Notes under the pieces: generated by a model
What the model saw: only the letters and a program-made list of their open reading frames with translations
What the model was told of the DNA's origin: nothing
Databases searched by the model: none
Shown: piece after piece, positions 1 through 12,441 of the stretch
Layout of the letters: each line of letters opens with the position of its first letter
How positions within the stretch are numbered: position 1 is the first letter of the stretch
Program-made: the position numbers and the translations under genes
Source: Laguncularia racemosa
Lineage: Eukaryota > Streptophyta > Magnoliopsida > Myrtales > Combretaceae
Assembly (NCBI GenBank): GCA_037954665.1
Contig: JBBMOL010000023.1
Coordinates: 6,882,001-6,946,000, forward strand
Length of the DNA: 64,000 bases
Direction of reading: 5' to 3'

Positions 1-1967
1 TTTCTTCACTTTTTTTATTTAATTTTCCAGGTGGTAAGTGGCTACCCACCACCCTAGGGAGATCATGACCACAACCCACTTGGAAAAGTCTAGTTGTTTT
101 AACCACCTAAAGCTAAGGGGTTTCCAATGGCTACCTGTGGAGGAGTTGCACAACTACTTCCCAACACCCCCAAAACCTAAATCCAACCCTCTCTCATCCT
201 CCTCCTCCAAAGTGGCCACTAGCTACCCCTTGCCTTAGGTGGTTGGATTTCTTCTTTTTTTTAACATTATATAGCTTTTTTTTCTTTTTTAGTTTTCCTT
301 TTTTTTCTACTTTTTATTAATTTACTTAATTATTATACATACAATTATATTATTTAATTACATTGATTATTTTAGCTAAGCAGAGACTAACACGTAGCAA
401 ACACTAATGAAAAATTTTAACAATGTTAGAAATGATCCAATTTTGCAAAGTTTGTTAAACGTGAAAGATTCAAATAGGAAAAGAAAAGGGTCTAGAACTC
501 AATAGGAAAATATTGAAAGGTTGGGAACTAAAAATGTATTTATACCCTTATATTTCTATGCAATAGTGCCTAAACCCTTTTTATTTTGTTGCATCCGATT
601 CCTTTTTGTATTTTCTATTTAAACTCTTGATTCACAGTATTATTGAATCTCTTTTATAACAATTAACAAAAAGATTTTTAAAAAATGGCTTAACTATTTG
701 GTGTAAACATAAATTTCAAAATCAAAGTCTAGATATTGAATTATAAAAGGTTGAAAGTTCAAACATCTTTAGATAAGATATGTTTTGAACAATGTATTTT
801 GCTGAATGACTAAATAATAATGAACCTTAAATAAAGTAGACATGCATAAACAATAAATTATAGTCAAAGATTCAAAACCTCAACCACATACAATAAATGA
901 TAATCTTAACGAAATGCTACAAAAAAATAGTTCATAAATAGGGGCAAGTTGGTAAATATACCCTAATATTTTCCTAAACCGATAAATAACCTAGATTCTT
1001 ACTACAAAACTCTCAATGAATCATTAAAGGAAACTAGAACCGATGATAATAAAGTGAAATATCACTTATGGCATTTCCTAGAAATAGATTATCAAATATA
1101 GTCTATTCTCCACAACAACAAGCATGGCAAACAAAGCCCTCACTTGAGCTTACTCTCTAGTTGTACCAACCCCCTACACATCACCATCAGTCCTATTCTA
1201 TAGATTTCTAGATAAAAAATCCTACTCCTTGATCTAGAAATACTTAATCTACTTGCGAGTAAGGTTGTGAGTTATATTCTCAATCATTCATAATGATTGT
1301 TTAAGGAAAGAGTTTAGATATGGTGAATAGAATATTCATCAACATGTAATGGTTGTGGCAAAGTAAGGAAGAAACACAATCTCTAAGTAGGGAATGTCGG
1401 TGAAAATAAAATTTAATTGCTATTAATATCATTCGATTAATGGAATTAGGTAAACCAGAGGAGAAGAGGGAGGAGTGATCCTAGAATGGGTAACAACAAC
1501 TCTTCTATCATGTTTATAATAAAGTAAGCAACTGAACCTGTTTAGATTATGTAGTTTTAATTAAAACAACCCTTTAGGCACATAATATAATAATTGAAGA
1601 TCAAAAGAACTATAATTAGGAATTTAATCATGGACATTGATGTAATCATAAATTTAATAATATGTAAATGAAGCGTTTAGAGCCTAGAGGTTTAATTTAA
1701 AAGTGGAGATCCTAATAAGAACTTGAAGATCTTGACTAAAAATGAGTAAACAAATAGTTGGGAATTAGAGTAGCACCTAAGAAATAATTCCAAAAAAGTG
1801 TAAAATAAAGAGTGGTCAACTAGCTATGGTGACATCATAGTCAACTAAGCTTATGTTGTAGTCAACTGGGTAGGCATCATGATCAATTGAAGGTGGAGGA
1901 GTCAAAGCTGATTAAAAGAGCGCATGTAGATTAACTAGATACATGTTTAGGTTGATTGAATATGTTC
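1..1967. other. AT-rich stretch without a recognisable gene
   Basis: I see no coding region I can defend here. A 66-codon frame at 38-238 is rich in Pro, Ser and Lys and matches nothing I recognise. The first 250 bases hold two imperfect, oppositely oriented versions of a GTGG-rich/CCAC-rich motif (around 30-60 and 205-245), which could be a weak inverted repeat. The rest is anonymous AT-rich DNA ending at the target duplication of the Copia element that follows. Confidence 0.5.
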
Positions 1968-1972
1968 TTTAG
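1968..1972. repeat. Left target-site duplication TTTAG
   Basis: The five bases TTTAG lie directly before the TGTGAAAG terminus at 1973. The same five bases follow the CTTTCACA terminus at 7432-7436. Five base pairs is the usual duplication length for Copia-type integration, so the two copies mark the outer limits of a single insertion. Confidence 0.85.
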
Positions 1973-2093
1973 TGTGAAAGTTTAATAATAATATTGTTAT
2001 TATTATTCCACATGGCAATTTTTATTAGTAGATGACATAATGTAGTTGATATAAATAGTTGTATAACAAAATTAACTTATTCAATTTTTCCAA
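1973..2093 (+). repeat. Inverted U3 fragment of Copia LTR (121 bp)
   Basis: From TGTGAAAG through the AATAAT-rich stretch, the CCACATGGCAAT block and TTTTTCCAA, this plus-strand segment matches the reverse complement of 7431-7311 with scattered mismatches. Similarity stops at TTTTCCAA (about 2086-2093). The next bases are minus-strand integrase. TTTTCCAA can also be read on the minus strand as part of the integrase Leu-Asn-Trp-Lys codons, so the junction sits in a short shared sequence. Confidence 0.85.
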
Positions 2094-3124
2094 TTTAGAT
2101 TTTCTACTGGCATTTTATTAATTAAGTAGCCACAAGAAAACATTCATCCCAAAATTCTTTTGGTAAGTTAGCATGAATCTTAAGGGCTCGAGCAGTATCG
2201 AATAAGTGCCTATGTTTTCTTTCAACTCAACCATTTTGCTATGGTGTGTATGTAGTAGTTCTTTGATGAACAATTCCTAAGTTTTTTAAAATTGTTTGAC
2301 ATGAATTAGATAAAAATTCTGATTCATTATTAGTCTTAATAAATTTAGGAATTATATGAAAATGATTTGAAACATATGAAAAGAAATTTCTTATAATCAG
2401 ATATGTTTTGAATTTTATGATGAAGTAAGAAAGTCCAAGTTGATCTAGTGAAATCATCAACTATTGTTAAGAAGTATCTAGCTCCTAAAATTGAAATAAC
2501 ATTGTAAGGACCCCAAATATCTATATGTAAAAGCTCAAAAGCAAAACTAGATATATAAGAGCTTCTAGCAAATGGTAACTTATGAAATTTTGCCTCTTGA
2601 CAAACACCATAGAAGAAATTTTGAGGCTTGAGATTTTTGTATAAATTTAGATGTTGAAGCTTATAAAAAGAAGTATGCCCCAAACGAGCGTATACAATTT
2701 GAACCTGATTTTGATGATCATTATAAGTAGAAGGAATTATAGTAATCTGATCACATTTATCTTTTTGTTCACTATTCTTACTACAACAACTTGTAGAATT
2801 ACAACAACTAGAATTGTAGATTTGTTGCATACATTTACAACAACAACCAATAGATTTACCACAACTATTATTGCTGCAATCAGAAGAATTAAGGGCAAAT
2901 AGATTGTTTACCTTCCTAGACTAATTACAACTACTATTAGTACTGGAAACACTAAACAAATCTAATTTCTTTATATTAGTTCCATAAGAAGATCCTTTTT
3001 ACGCCCTTTTCCCTTTAAACCATTCAAGGTATCCCACAATTTGAAAGCAATTTTCTATTGAATGTCCTTTTGTTTTGCAATGTTTGCAAAAAGGTTTATG
3101 TAAGGACCTAGGCTTAAGCAATAA
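2094..3124 (-). pseudogene. Copia gag zinc knuckle and integrase remnant
   Basis: Reading from 3124 downward on the minus strand, a CCHC zinc knuckle (CKHCKTKGHSIENC, near 3085-3040) is followed by a degraded region. Then comes the pre-integrase segment (RLGHTSFYKLQHL, then a Cys) and integrase, with FELLHIDIWGPY, YFLTIVDDFTRSTW and, after a frameshift, IKTNNESEF. The last of these is a decayed form of the usual I-x-S/T-D-N-G-x-E-F block, in which the catalytic Asp has become Asn. Next are a TP-QNG-VERKHRH block and the C-terminal LPKEFWDE and LNWK motifs, where the frame ends at the inverted LTR. There are multiple stops. It cannot encode a working polyprotein. Confidence 0.85.
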
Positions 3125-6100
3125 TGTTGAAATTAAAATAATATACATATATATGTAATGTAAAATAAATGTATATATATATATATATGTTATATGTTAT
3201 ATTTTATAAAAAAATAATTAAAAAAATGCATGTGACTTATATGGATATATATATACATATATATATATATACATGTAAAAAAATATATATATATTATATT
3301 ATATTATATTTAGGGGGGGAAGGGGGAAAACCATACAAAACACAACTTAAACCTAAACCTAAACTTCTTATAAGTAATATGATATATATATATGTAGACA
3401 TATAGAATAGAGAGAGAGAGAGGAAACCAAAATCATCAAAATTTAAAAAAAAAAAAAAAAAGAAACCGAAACTTTCTCCATTTCATCCAAATTTTCTGAG
3501 CAAATTGCAATTGAAATTTGCAACATGAAATTATCAAGGGGGGAAGAAGAACAAGATTGAAGTAGGATACAACAAGAATTAAAAGAAATTGAAGAAAAAT
3601 CATAATTAAATAGGAGAGGAATTGGTCCGTTCGGTCAAAGGGGCTAGGGTGAAGTTGCTGCTAGTCCAAGATATGATTAAGGTTTTGGGTGGGGGAGGAT
3701 TCCAACTGACACAGTGGTGATCGGCGTTGGTGGTCGAGAGCCAGTGAACAGAGTAGCCCCCAATAACGCCCCGAAATTTCCTATTTTTGTTAAAAATATC
3801 AAATATTTATGAAAAATTATGATTTTTGGTATTATGGTATAATTTTGTATTTTTATTAATGTGGTAATTTTATTTTGGTGAAATTTGAATCAAAAATAAG
3901 TGGTCCTTAAGAAATGCCCTGTTCTAGTTGAAAATCAAATTGGAAAATGAATAGAGCAAATGATGTAATTTGATGTAATTTTTAGTATATAAGATCCTTA
4001 TATGATGTAGTAGATCACCAAATCAATAATTGTTCAAATTGAAGTCATTTTCTATTTTTAGTGAATTTTTTAAGCCAATTACCCTGTTTAGGTCTAATTC
4101 AATCATTAACAAAATTGGAGAATTTGATTTGATTAGTTGAATTTGATGTTTAGTTGAGGTTAATTGAAGTATAATATGATTTTAAGAAGCTTAGGTTAGT
4201 TACGGAACAAAAATGGGAGCATTCGGTGCAAAATCGTGATAATTTTAAACTATACAATTCCATACATAATCTAATCAGAATTTAATTACATTAATATATA
4301 ATAAAGCGTAATATACCCGTATGTTTATGAATAAGATATTGTAGTGAAATTGTGGATTATATGAGGTCAGGATGGAATTTAGGGATTTGGAATACTGAGT
4401 TAGCAATTTAGGGTTTAGTATAGTAAATTGAGTAATATTGATTGGTATACTGATGATTCAGGTATTTCTGTTAAGTGAGGAGAACATAGGAATTTGGTTG
4501 GTACAACTGTTTGGATTGGCATATATTGTTTCCGGTGAGTACCCCCTTAATTCCCCTCTTGGGTATAAGTGGTTGATAATGTAGACCACTTGTTGGTTAA
4601 AATTACCCTATAAGATCACTTATTGTGATCAATGTAAGAGGATTGTTGAATTATATTAGATTGTTGATGGTTGGTTGTGTGTCCTAATATGGTTAGATTA
4701 TGAGAAAAAGGGAACATTATAGAAATCTTATAATGAGAGTTAGGTGTGGGATTTGATTGTACTGTTCCTGATTGTATGTGATGTAATAAACATAAATTGT
4801 TGAATGCTTTATGATTGTGATGTAATGCTCAGTTATTTTTAGCTTATTGGATGGGGTTTATATGACTGGTTGAGTTCATACTATTGTTATCTCGGCAATG
4901 ATGAAATATCTAAATGGATAATAAAATGGAAAACTAATCGTTGGCATGTATAACTTCATTAAGGTATACCTAACTGAGTTTTGGAACTCGAACAAATCAA
5001 ATGAGGTTTAGGCTGTAAGTACCTACCAACCCAAAACATTTACTATAAGGAAAGTCATGTTCCCTGCCTGGTAAGTTTATGGTATGATCTTTGAGTCGAC
5101 TCGGATAGGCTTAAGGCACAGTTGATGAACCGGCCTGATTCAGTGACCTATGGGGATCTAGTCACCCCTTTTGTTTGAGGCAAGTGAAAGGCGAACTAAA
5201 TGTTTCTAACTAAAAAGGGTATGTAAGGATGTCTTGATTAATTGAGAAAACATTAAGTTTTGAAAAGTACATGAGGGTAGTTTATCTACCGGTTGACAAG
5301 CTCTGCCTGGGTGAACTGAAAAGTATTTATAACTTGTGAGTAAACAGGAGAGACTTGAAATGGTCTCCAATGAAAAGGTTATGAGTTAGGTAAAACGGAA
5401 TTATAAGGAAAAGTTCATTAAGTAAGATTATGGTGATGTTAAAATGTAAGAAATTGAACTAGGTTTCTTGCGAGTATAGCTTTGAGTTAAAAACTTGTTT
5501 GCTTGAGTAATCATTTTCAAAGTATTTGATAATATTGTTGGTTACTATTATGTAATTTTATTATTTATTTTTGCTAGGTTGCTTGATTATGTACTCACTT
5601 TGTTTCTTAAGAAGCTCAGGGGTTAGTGTTTTTGCTAACCTCAGGTACAAGTACTGAAGAATGAATTGCTGGGGACTCGGGTTTTTGGAGAGCATCAATA
5701 GAGGCAAACAGGCCTTTAGTTTCCATTTTGGAACCCCTGTTATTTTGTAATAGGATGTCCTGTACATGATGTTGTAGTGCTTGTAAATAAGATCTACAGG
5801 TGTTGATCCTCAGATTGTAATGTAAATATATGTATGTATAAGGTTGGATTTGTAATCTTTTTTAGCCACTTAGGGCTATAGGATTAATCATGGGCTGTGC
5901 CTACTTATCGAGAATGTAGATCTCGATGGTATATATATATATGTGTGTGTGATGTATGATGTAACAAGAGATTTTAAGTACAGGTATTTAGATATGATGT
6001 GGATTTGAAATGATAGCGCTGTTAGCACCATTTTATAAGACGTTTATAGAATTATATACAGGTTGGAGTTATAGGTTCAGGATTAGCCAAATTTGCCTTA

Positions 6101-6204
6101 TCTTTAATTTAGAGACGGCATAGCAATCCACTTACAAGTACTAGGGATAATTACAGGAATCTTGAACGGGTTCAAGAATTAGACCTAGTAGGTGGATCGC
6201 TACA
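3125..6204. mobile_element. ~3.1-kb LTR-like insertion inside Copia gag
   Basis: This block separates the gag N-terminal part (right) from the zinc knuckle (left) of the Copia remnant, so it is a later insertion. It has no coding frame I recognise. The left part has AT microsatellites, TATA-like sequence, a GA run (3411-3422) and a purine-rich leader-like stretch. A block at about 3765 beginning CGCCCCGAAATTTCC, and the terminal GGATCGCTACA at 6194-6204, resemble ends I associate with plant Gypsy LTRs. A solo LTR is the likely reading, but the left boundary could lie anywhere from about 3125 to 3135 (or the LTR proper near 3758), and I found no convincing target duplication. Confidence 0.5.
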
Positions 6205-6980
6205 ATTTAACTTTGTTCTTTCTTTTGTCAACAGAAATTCCTCTATTTCATACGTTAAACGTTGCTCCATCAACATTAGATAAAAACACTAATGTTATTT
6301 TGCCTTTGCTTCTCAACTTGTTGTACCAAGTAGAAAGCTTTGTTTGATAATATTTGATTTCTTATCTCATCATATATTTCGTCTAAACCCATCAAGAACT
6401 TCATGAGTTTACTTTCTTATTTGAATTCCAAATATTTTTCTTTGATGTTACATGAAAAACTTGTCATTACGCTACATACGCACTTGGGAAGCATTCATAG
6501 CTATTGCAATTCATCCTAGCATTTCTTTAGTTTATTGTAATAAATTCCCACTATCTGATTTCCTTGTTTCAAATTACGTATCTCATGTTGTAATTGAAAC
6601 ACTAAAGGACCGTTTGAAATACTGTATTACTCTAGAACTTCCTCCCATAATTGTTTTGTTGATTGTACGTAATGAAAGCTCTGCAAAATTTCGCTAATCA
6701 TCGATTTTAGCAACCAACAACGTACTATGTAGTCGCACCTTAACCACTTTATGAAATTTTATGACGACTCTGCTGGCTTCAAGATTGTACCATTTATGAA
6801 ACTAAGTTTTAATTTTGCTCTAAGATCCATTTTTATGGATCTACTCCATCCCAAATAGTTATTTCCATTGAAGACTAAATTTCCAATAGCCATTCTAGGA
6901 CTATCTAAACCTGAAAGGAATAATGGATCTATAATTGACAAATCCCCATCTGCAGAATTCGAAATACCAACAAAATTCAT
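6205..6980 (-). pseudogene. Copia gag N-terminal remnant
   Basis: A minus-strand frame starting at 6980 (MNFVGISNSADGDLS) carries the typical Copia gag opening, with a FNGNNYLGWSRSIKMDL-type block. Past a stop near 6759 the frame continues in pieces with LWEEVLE-like and LKKCWDELQ-like segments typical of the UBN2-type gag, down to the insertion at about 6204. It lies 36 bases downstream of the primer-binding site in element orientation, as expected for gag. Stops and frameshifts show it is dead. Confidence 0.8.
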
Positions 6981-7015
6981 GATTTTCGATCTTCAAAAAT
7001 GAATCTTTATTACCT

Positions 7016-7027
7016 GCTTTGATACCA
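7016..7027 (-). other. Primer-binding site of the rearranged Copia element
   Basis: The minus strand reads TGGTATCAAAGC immediately next to the LTR 3' end (CGTCACA). This differs by one base from TGGTATCAGAGC, complementary to the initiator-Met tRNA 3' end that primes most plant Copia elements. It fixes the element's direction as right to left. Confidence 0.85.
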
Positions 7028-7431
7028 TGTGACGTTTGCTAAATCCTTTGTTTATCTACAGTATTGTTCTGCATATTTGAAACTCTTTCAACAAGAGAGT
7101 ATGCGTATTGCAAATTCTAAACTCTACTTCAACAAGTCGTAGTGTATCTTCTACAGAATTTCTTATATTGCATCTACACAAGTACAGTAGCAAGAATGAT
7201 ATTGAACGTTGTATGTATTCTCCATAGTAACAGTAATATGAAGAAAGAAATGAAACACATTTGTTGTATATGCCCTTTAGAGTAACAACACACAAAGAGT
7301 AAACTTTTTATTTTGGAAAAACCGAATAAGTTAATTCTATTATATAGCTATTTATATTAACTACATTATGCCAACTACCAATAAAATATTGCCATGTGGA
7401 ATAATAATAATATTATTATTAAACTTTCACA
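7028..7431 (-). repeat. 5' LTR of the rearranged Copia element (404 bp)
   Basis: On the minus strand it begins TGTGAAAGTTTAATAAT and ends CGTCACA, the TG...CA form of an LTR, and the primer-binding site follows directly. Its first ~121 bases are repeated in the opposite orientation at 1973-2093. Confidence 0.85.
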
Positions 7432-7436
7432 TTTAG
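7432..7436. repeat. Right target-site duplication TTTAG
   Basis: TTTAG follows the outer end of the LTR at 7431 and is identical to 1968-1972. Confidence 0.85.
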
Positions 7437-10400
7437 TTGACCAAAATGAGTGGAAAAGTGAGTTACTTTTGGCTAAAATTAGAAACATAGGTTAGACAAT
7501 TAGATTAAGCAAGATTTTTGTTTTAAAATTATGAAAAATAATCCTATAGTGAAAATAAGATATTGATCACTTATTTATTGCAAGCTTATAGTAAATAAAT
7601 TATATTCATGTTACTTTAGTTAGTAAGCAATAACAAAGTACGTGAGTTACTATTGTTTGTTGTGTGTGGGTGTAGGAGTAGTAAATGAACTTAACAAATA
7701 TTTGACCTTTAATTAAATAAAAAATACTATGTTGCTTGTGCATAAACCAATGTTAGGAGTACCAATACTAGGTATTTAGACAATGCTAGAGGTACTAGTA
7801 TGTGATTCATGTACACCGTACAAGAGGCAAACATTTGGAATGAAGTGATTTATAGTTTAGACGCAAATGCCACTACATGTAGCCAGGCAAGTTGTCAATA
7901 TAATGGAACTACAACTATGTGGATCAAGAAATTTGCAAAGAAGTTGTTGCAAGGTCACTCAAATAATGAATATGATATGATCACTAGACTAAGATTGGGA
8001 GAGACATTAGTACATCAAACAACTAAGGAAACATAGGAGCTTTCAACTCAAATTTAGGTTGATGAATAATTCTTAAATATTTTGTACTTTTGGAAATTTT
8101 ATAAACAAAAAGGATTTATAAAATAAAGGTTTTGAAAGAGTTATGAAAATACATATTTATGGAATTAATAGCAATTTGGAGCCTTGTATGTCCCTATTGA
8201 GTTTGTCAATATATGAAGATCTAATAATGCTTCTCGATATATATATATGGTTACAATAATTTTATTTGTTAGATAAGATGTATTTGGTATTTTTTTAATC
8301 CAATTAACGATTAAACAATAATGATTAGAAACTAAATAATAGACACAATAGAAATTTTAAGATGCATCAATAATTTATTCTAGATAATTTTCTAGTAGAA
8401 AATCTTTATTATATCATGTATTATGAATTGATTTTTCAAACATCAGTATGCTCGGCAAATTATTATTCATTTCAAATTAGTGAAGGGATGAATCTCATAT
8501 AATAGGTTGTCATATACACATGTTTATTTTATTTCAGATTTGCAATACACAAAATTCATAAAGAAAAAACTTAAAATACTAATCCAACTTTTTTTTTTTT
8601 TTAGAATTCTTATTATTAGTGTCCAAATTTTCATATTCTTTCTTTTTCTTTTATTTTGTAAATATGGTGTGTATACATTACCATATTACAAAGGAAAAAC
8701 CATATTGAAGTTAATCAAAAAATGTAGACAAAAAGTAAAAGAATAAATATATACAACTAAAAATATCATATCACAACAAATAACAAGTTTAAGCACTCAA
8801 ATATGAAAATGAAATATTACTTCACTAATAGTTCTTTTCTTGAATTTAGTCCTACTTTTTGTTTAGAATAGGGAAAGTGAGGAATGATTTAGGAAGGAAA
8901 AGAAAAAAAAGAGTGTAATTTGATGATTTTTTCATTGTTTGCAAAGAGGGGGGAAATGAGAGGGGAAGGTAAATACAAAAGAATTATATTCTTGGAGCCC
9001 ACACTTTTTTTATTCAAATTAGAGTAATCAAGAGAGAAAATTGTTAAAACTGCAACAATAGTTTTTCTTTTTAAATTCTACTTTCCTTATTAAGGACAAT
9101 GGAACAATTGAATAGTAAAAAATATTTTCTAATGTTAGTTTCAAAAGTATTCCTCATATTCCTTCCTTTCTAAGTGATGGGCTTAATGTAATAGGTCAAT
9201 CATGTGCAATAGGGGTGTCAATTGACCTAGGAGAAGTCTTGAGCGAATGATATGTGCATGATGCCATAGGAAGTGGCATGGGAGGAAAACAAGCAAACTT
9301 GATATCTCAAATGTGCACGCGTAACAACGAATCAAACTTCGTGTTCTTGAGAAATTTGTTGGTTTGATCTTCTATGAAGCTATTTTAACAAAGTTTCAAC
9401 ATTTGTCTCAAGTTAGTCAATACTTAGAGTCAATGGAATGAGATGAGAAGTCTTCTATTTATAAAATTTGGACGCTCATCCTAACTATCAAATGGCTTCT
9501 AGATAGATGACTTAGATCAAGCATTACAAGTGGCCATTAAATCATTCCTACATATCCAACGGCTTACATTAAATCCTTCTTTTCTCTTTATTCTTCATGA
9601 GCTTGGATATGGGCTTGGATAAGCCTAAACGCTTATATGAAATAAAAGAAGTTCAATTCTATTATAGATAAGCGTAATAAAGCTTAGGAAGGCCTTTTTT
9701 GAGTCTATTTTTCACATGCAAGATAATTGAATAGTACCAAAACCAGAAAATCTTATTCAACAATCCTTATTCTAAGTTTACTAAGTCAAATATCCCTAAA
9801 ACATCCCTAACTAGACCCGGTTTCTTAGATCTTATTACTAGTCCAATAAGCCGATTAATGGCATTAAATTAAGTTAAAAGTTCAATTACCGAAATGATTA
9901 TCTATATTTTCTTTTTATTTTTTTTATTCAAACAAGAAAATAGATTAATTCTTTTTTTTCTGTTTTCTTTTCTTTTCTTTCCACTGTAATTCTTCCCCAT
10001 TCGAAACATGAATTACAATATTACGTCACTAAATTAAAAAATGGCCAAAACATGGTTTGCGTAAAACAAATGCATATTTTATCCTTTCAATTGATAATAT
10101 GTTGAGAGGTTATATATGGCATCTTATTATTCAATGTAGAAATTCCCATTTTCTTTCCATTTTTTTTTTCTTTTAATATGCTGCATGTATGTTGTATTGT
10201 GGCTCAATAAATTTTAGTATTTCTGTTGCCCTACCATAACGGGAACACTATATTGTAATTAATCGAAAATTTTAGGCAGAAAATATAAGAATAAGTAGAT
10301 AAAACTCAAGCCAATAAATCTCAATAAATAATGAGTTTAAATATTAAAATATGAAAAAGGTGAAAGTTTACAGCACTAATACTTGAAGTTACAATACTAC

Positions 10401-12221
10401 ACCATAACATATAAAAAAAATTGGCTATGTATGGCATTGGATATATTAAAGTATTTCTACAACCAAAAAGAAAAAAGAAAAGAAAAGAAAATCAAAATGG
10501 GTAAATTCAGTTTCTGGTCGAACCTTTCCTTTGGTGGGATTTGGGAACAGCTTTCTTGCTTAGTTCTGAGTCGACATGCATGTGATGACATGGGCCTGTG
10601 TTTTGTGGTTTGTACACAAGGATGAATTCAAAATCACAAGTAACATGGTAATGTAAACATAAGCAGGCAGGGCGGCTGCATATAAATAAAACGTGTGTTC
10701 TCCAACAATAGTTAGTGTGACACCGTAATTTTCTGACCAGAGAAAAGAAAAGTACACAATGTTCAACTCACAGCCAAACCCATGTACCAAGCACTATCAC
10801 CTCTTGTTTCAAGATATTATACATATAAACTAAGTGAATAAGATAACATTAGAGTATATATGTATATATTTCATTTTTTTTATCCCTTCAGTAGACAAAA
10901 AGAGTAGGAAAATGGGTGAGATTATTTAAATTTTTTAATTATTTTATATTATTATTATGAAGCTATATTTTTTATTATAATATTAATCATTAATTACATA
11001 TGAAAATTAAAATAATGTAATCGAAGAGTAATCCAAACCTTATTAGCATCACTTTGATCATGTCAAGAGTGAAAGGGAATGACATAGAAAAGGGAGATCA
11101 AAAGGAGAATAATATAAATCCGATTCTCGTTTAGGTAAAGAAAGTCCTAAATATCAAGAGAGGATCTCATATTTCATATTCTATTGTGCTTCCGTGTGTT
11201 TGGTTGAATAAGTTAAATTGGAAAACAGACCACTCCATGAACTGCTAAATCTCGTGAACAGACGTGTCACTGTCGATGTCCTTGTTTCATGTGTATTTAG
11301 AACTAACCCATCATGTGTAAAAACAAAGATGCATGCCCCCTTGCTCATGAGAGGGCTACTTAACTAGCAGAGTCAGCACCCACTAATGAGTAGGATCTGA
11401 CATGGAATATTCCTCTTTCAATAGTTTTCCCATCCCTACTCTGAAATGGCAAACTAAAATTTCAGTTTTCGAACGCTTTATAGGGAACTAAATCTACTTT
11501 CTGCTCTAGGTTTAGCATCCATATAATAGGTTATAGATAGTGTTTGGAGAATATGGAGGGAGGCAGAGGCCTACAGCTACCTGACATTGGGCGGTGGTCA
11601 GTTCAGTGGTTTTAGTGGAGCATCTGCATTGAAGTAACAAAATAGTTTCCAGTTTTTTGAAAGAAATATTGAAAAAAGGTATACAACCTATAAAAGTCAT
11701 GCGATCCTTACTCAATATCTACAAGTCTTTTTCTAGATTGATTTATTTATTTATTCTCTCTATTTGCATTCAACACAGGATGGCCAACAAGTTATAAAAA
11801 GGTGACCCCAGTTTAAATCTAAATTGAAGATACTATTATCCATCTAAGAAATTAAGAGGGTCATGTGGCCCATGTAGGTATACAATCCAAGCATTTAGAA
11901 ATGCCCACAAAAGTATTACCATGCTGCAGACATGGCCTAAGGCTTCAAGTAGCTTCACACTTTATATGAGCACTTCTAAACTAAAGTAAACATATATGAT
12001 TACACAACCCAAATACTAAATGCCTATGTGTTGTGCTTCTAAAGTACATATTCTTTTCACTAAGATAAGTTAGCACTTCTAATGTAAGGAGAACCTCCTT
12101 GTGTGCATATGTGAGTTTTTAGAGGATGTGATTTTGTACCTCTTAGAAACAAGATACAAAGAAGACAAAAGTCCTAAAGCCCACAAGGCCAACGATGGTT
12201 ATGATCTAAGATCCCTTGGTA
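7437..12221. other. Anonymous AT-rich intergenic DNA
   Basis: I find no gene in this stretch. A 75-codon frame at 7809-8036 (starting MYTVQEANIWNEV) has no motif I recognise and is probably chance or a transposon scrap. An AGGGGTGTCAA motif near 9210 resembles hAT-type transposon ends, but I could not find a partner end. Simple T-rich, A-rich and AT tracts are scattered through it. Somewhat more complex sequence at 11.2-11.8 kb could be the remains of a gene or element, but neither strand holds a readable frame. Confidence 0.5.
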
Positions 12222-12441
12222 TTTTTTTCTTTTTTTTTTGGATAATTCATAGTTTACTAATCCAAATGAAGGTATACATCTATCAAAAGAACGGTTGGAG
12301 TTACATCACAAGTAGAAGTATAAGATTTACATTTATTGATACAAAAGAAACCCTACCAGATTACAATCGAGTAACATAAGATCTAATATGGTTGGCTAAA
12401 AAGCTAGCATTAGGAAAACTCCTCCCTAGGCGAATCTTGTT

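Larger units (their letters stand above)
1973..7431 (-). mobile_element. Rearranged Copia retrotransposon with inverted U3 termini
   Basis: The element is bounded by perfect TTTAG duplications. Read on the minus strand it has a 404-bp 5' LTR (7431 to 7028), a primer-binding site (7027 to 7016), gag, a zinc knuckle and integrase. It then stops abruptly inside the integrase C-terminal region near 2094. Reverse transcriptase, RNase H and the normal 3' LTR are absent. In their place is a 121-bp piece of the LTR U3 end (1973-2093) in the opposite orientation, so both outer ends are the TGTGAAAG (U3) end. The coding parts carry many stops and frameshifts, and a ~3.1-kb LTR-like insertion (about 3125-6204) splits gag. 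The presence of target duplications argues that the rearranged form was what integrated. Assembly error is the main alternative. Confidence 0.8.

Noticed and set aside
38..238. 66-codon frame at the window start
   Set aside because: Low-complexity composition, no motif, and no neighbouring exon; it also lies in a weak inverted repeat.
7809..8036. 75-codon frame with a protein-like composition
   Set aside because: No recognisable domain, no continuing frame on either side and no splice context; kept only as a remark in the intergenic entry.
9205..9240. hAT end AGGGGTGTCAA
   Set aside because: Single end only; no partner or 8-bp duplication found.
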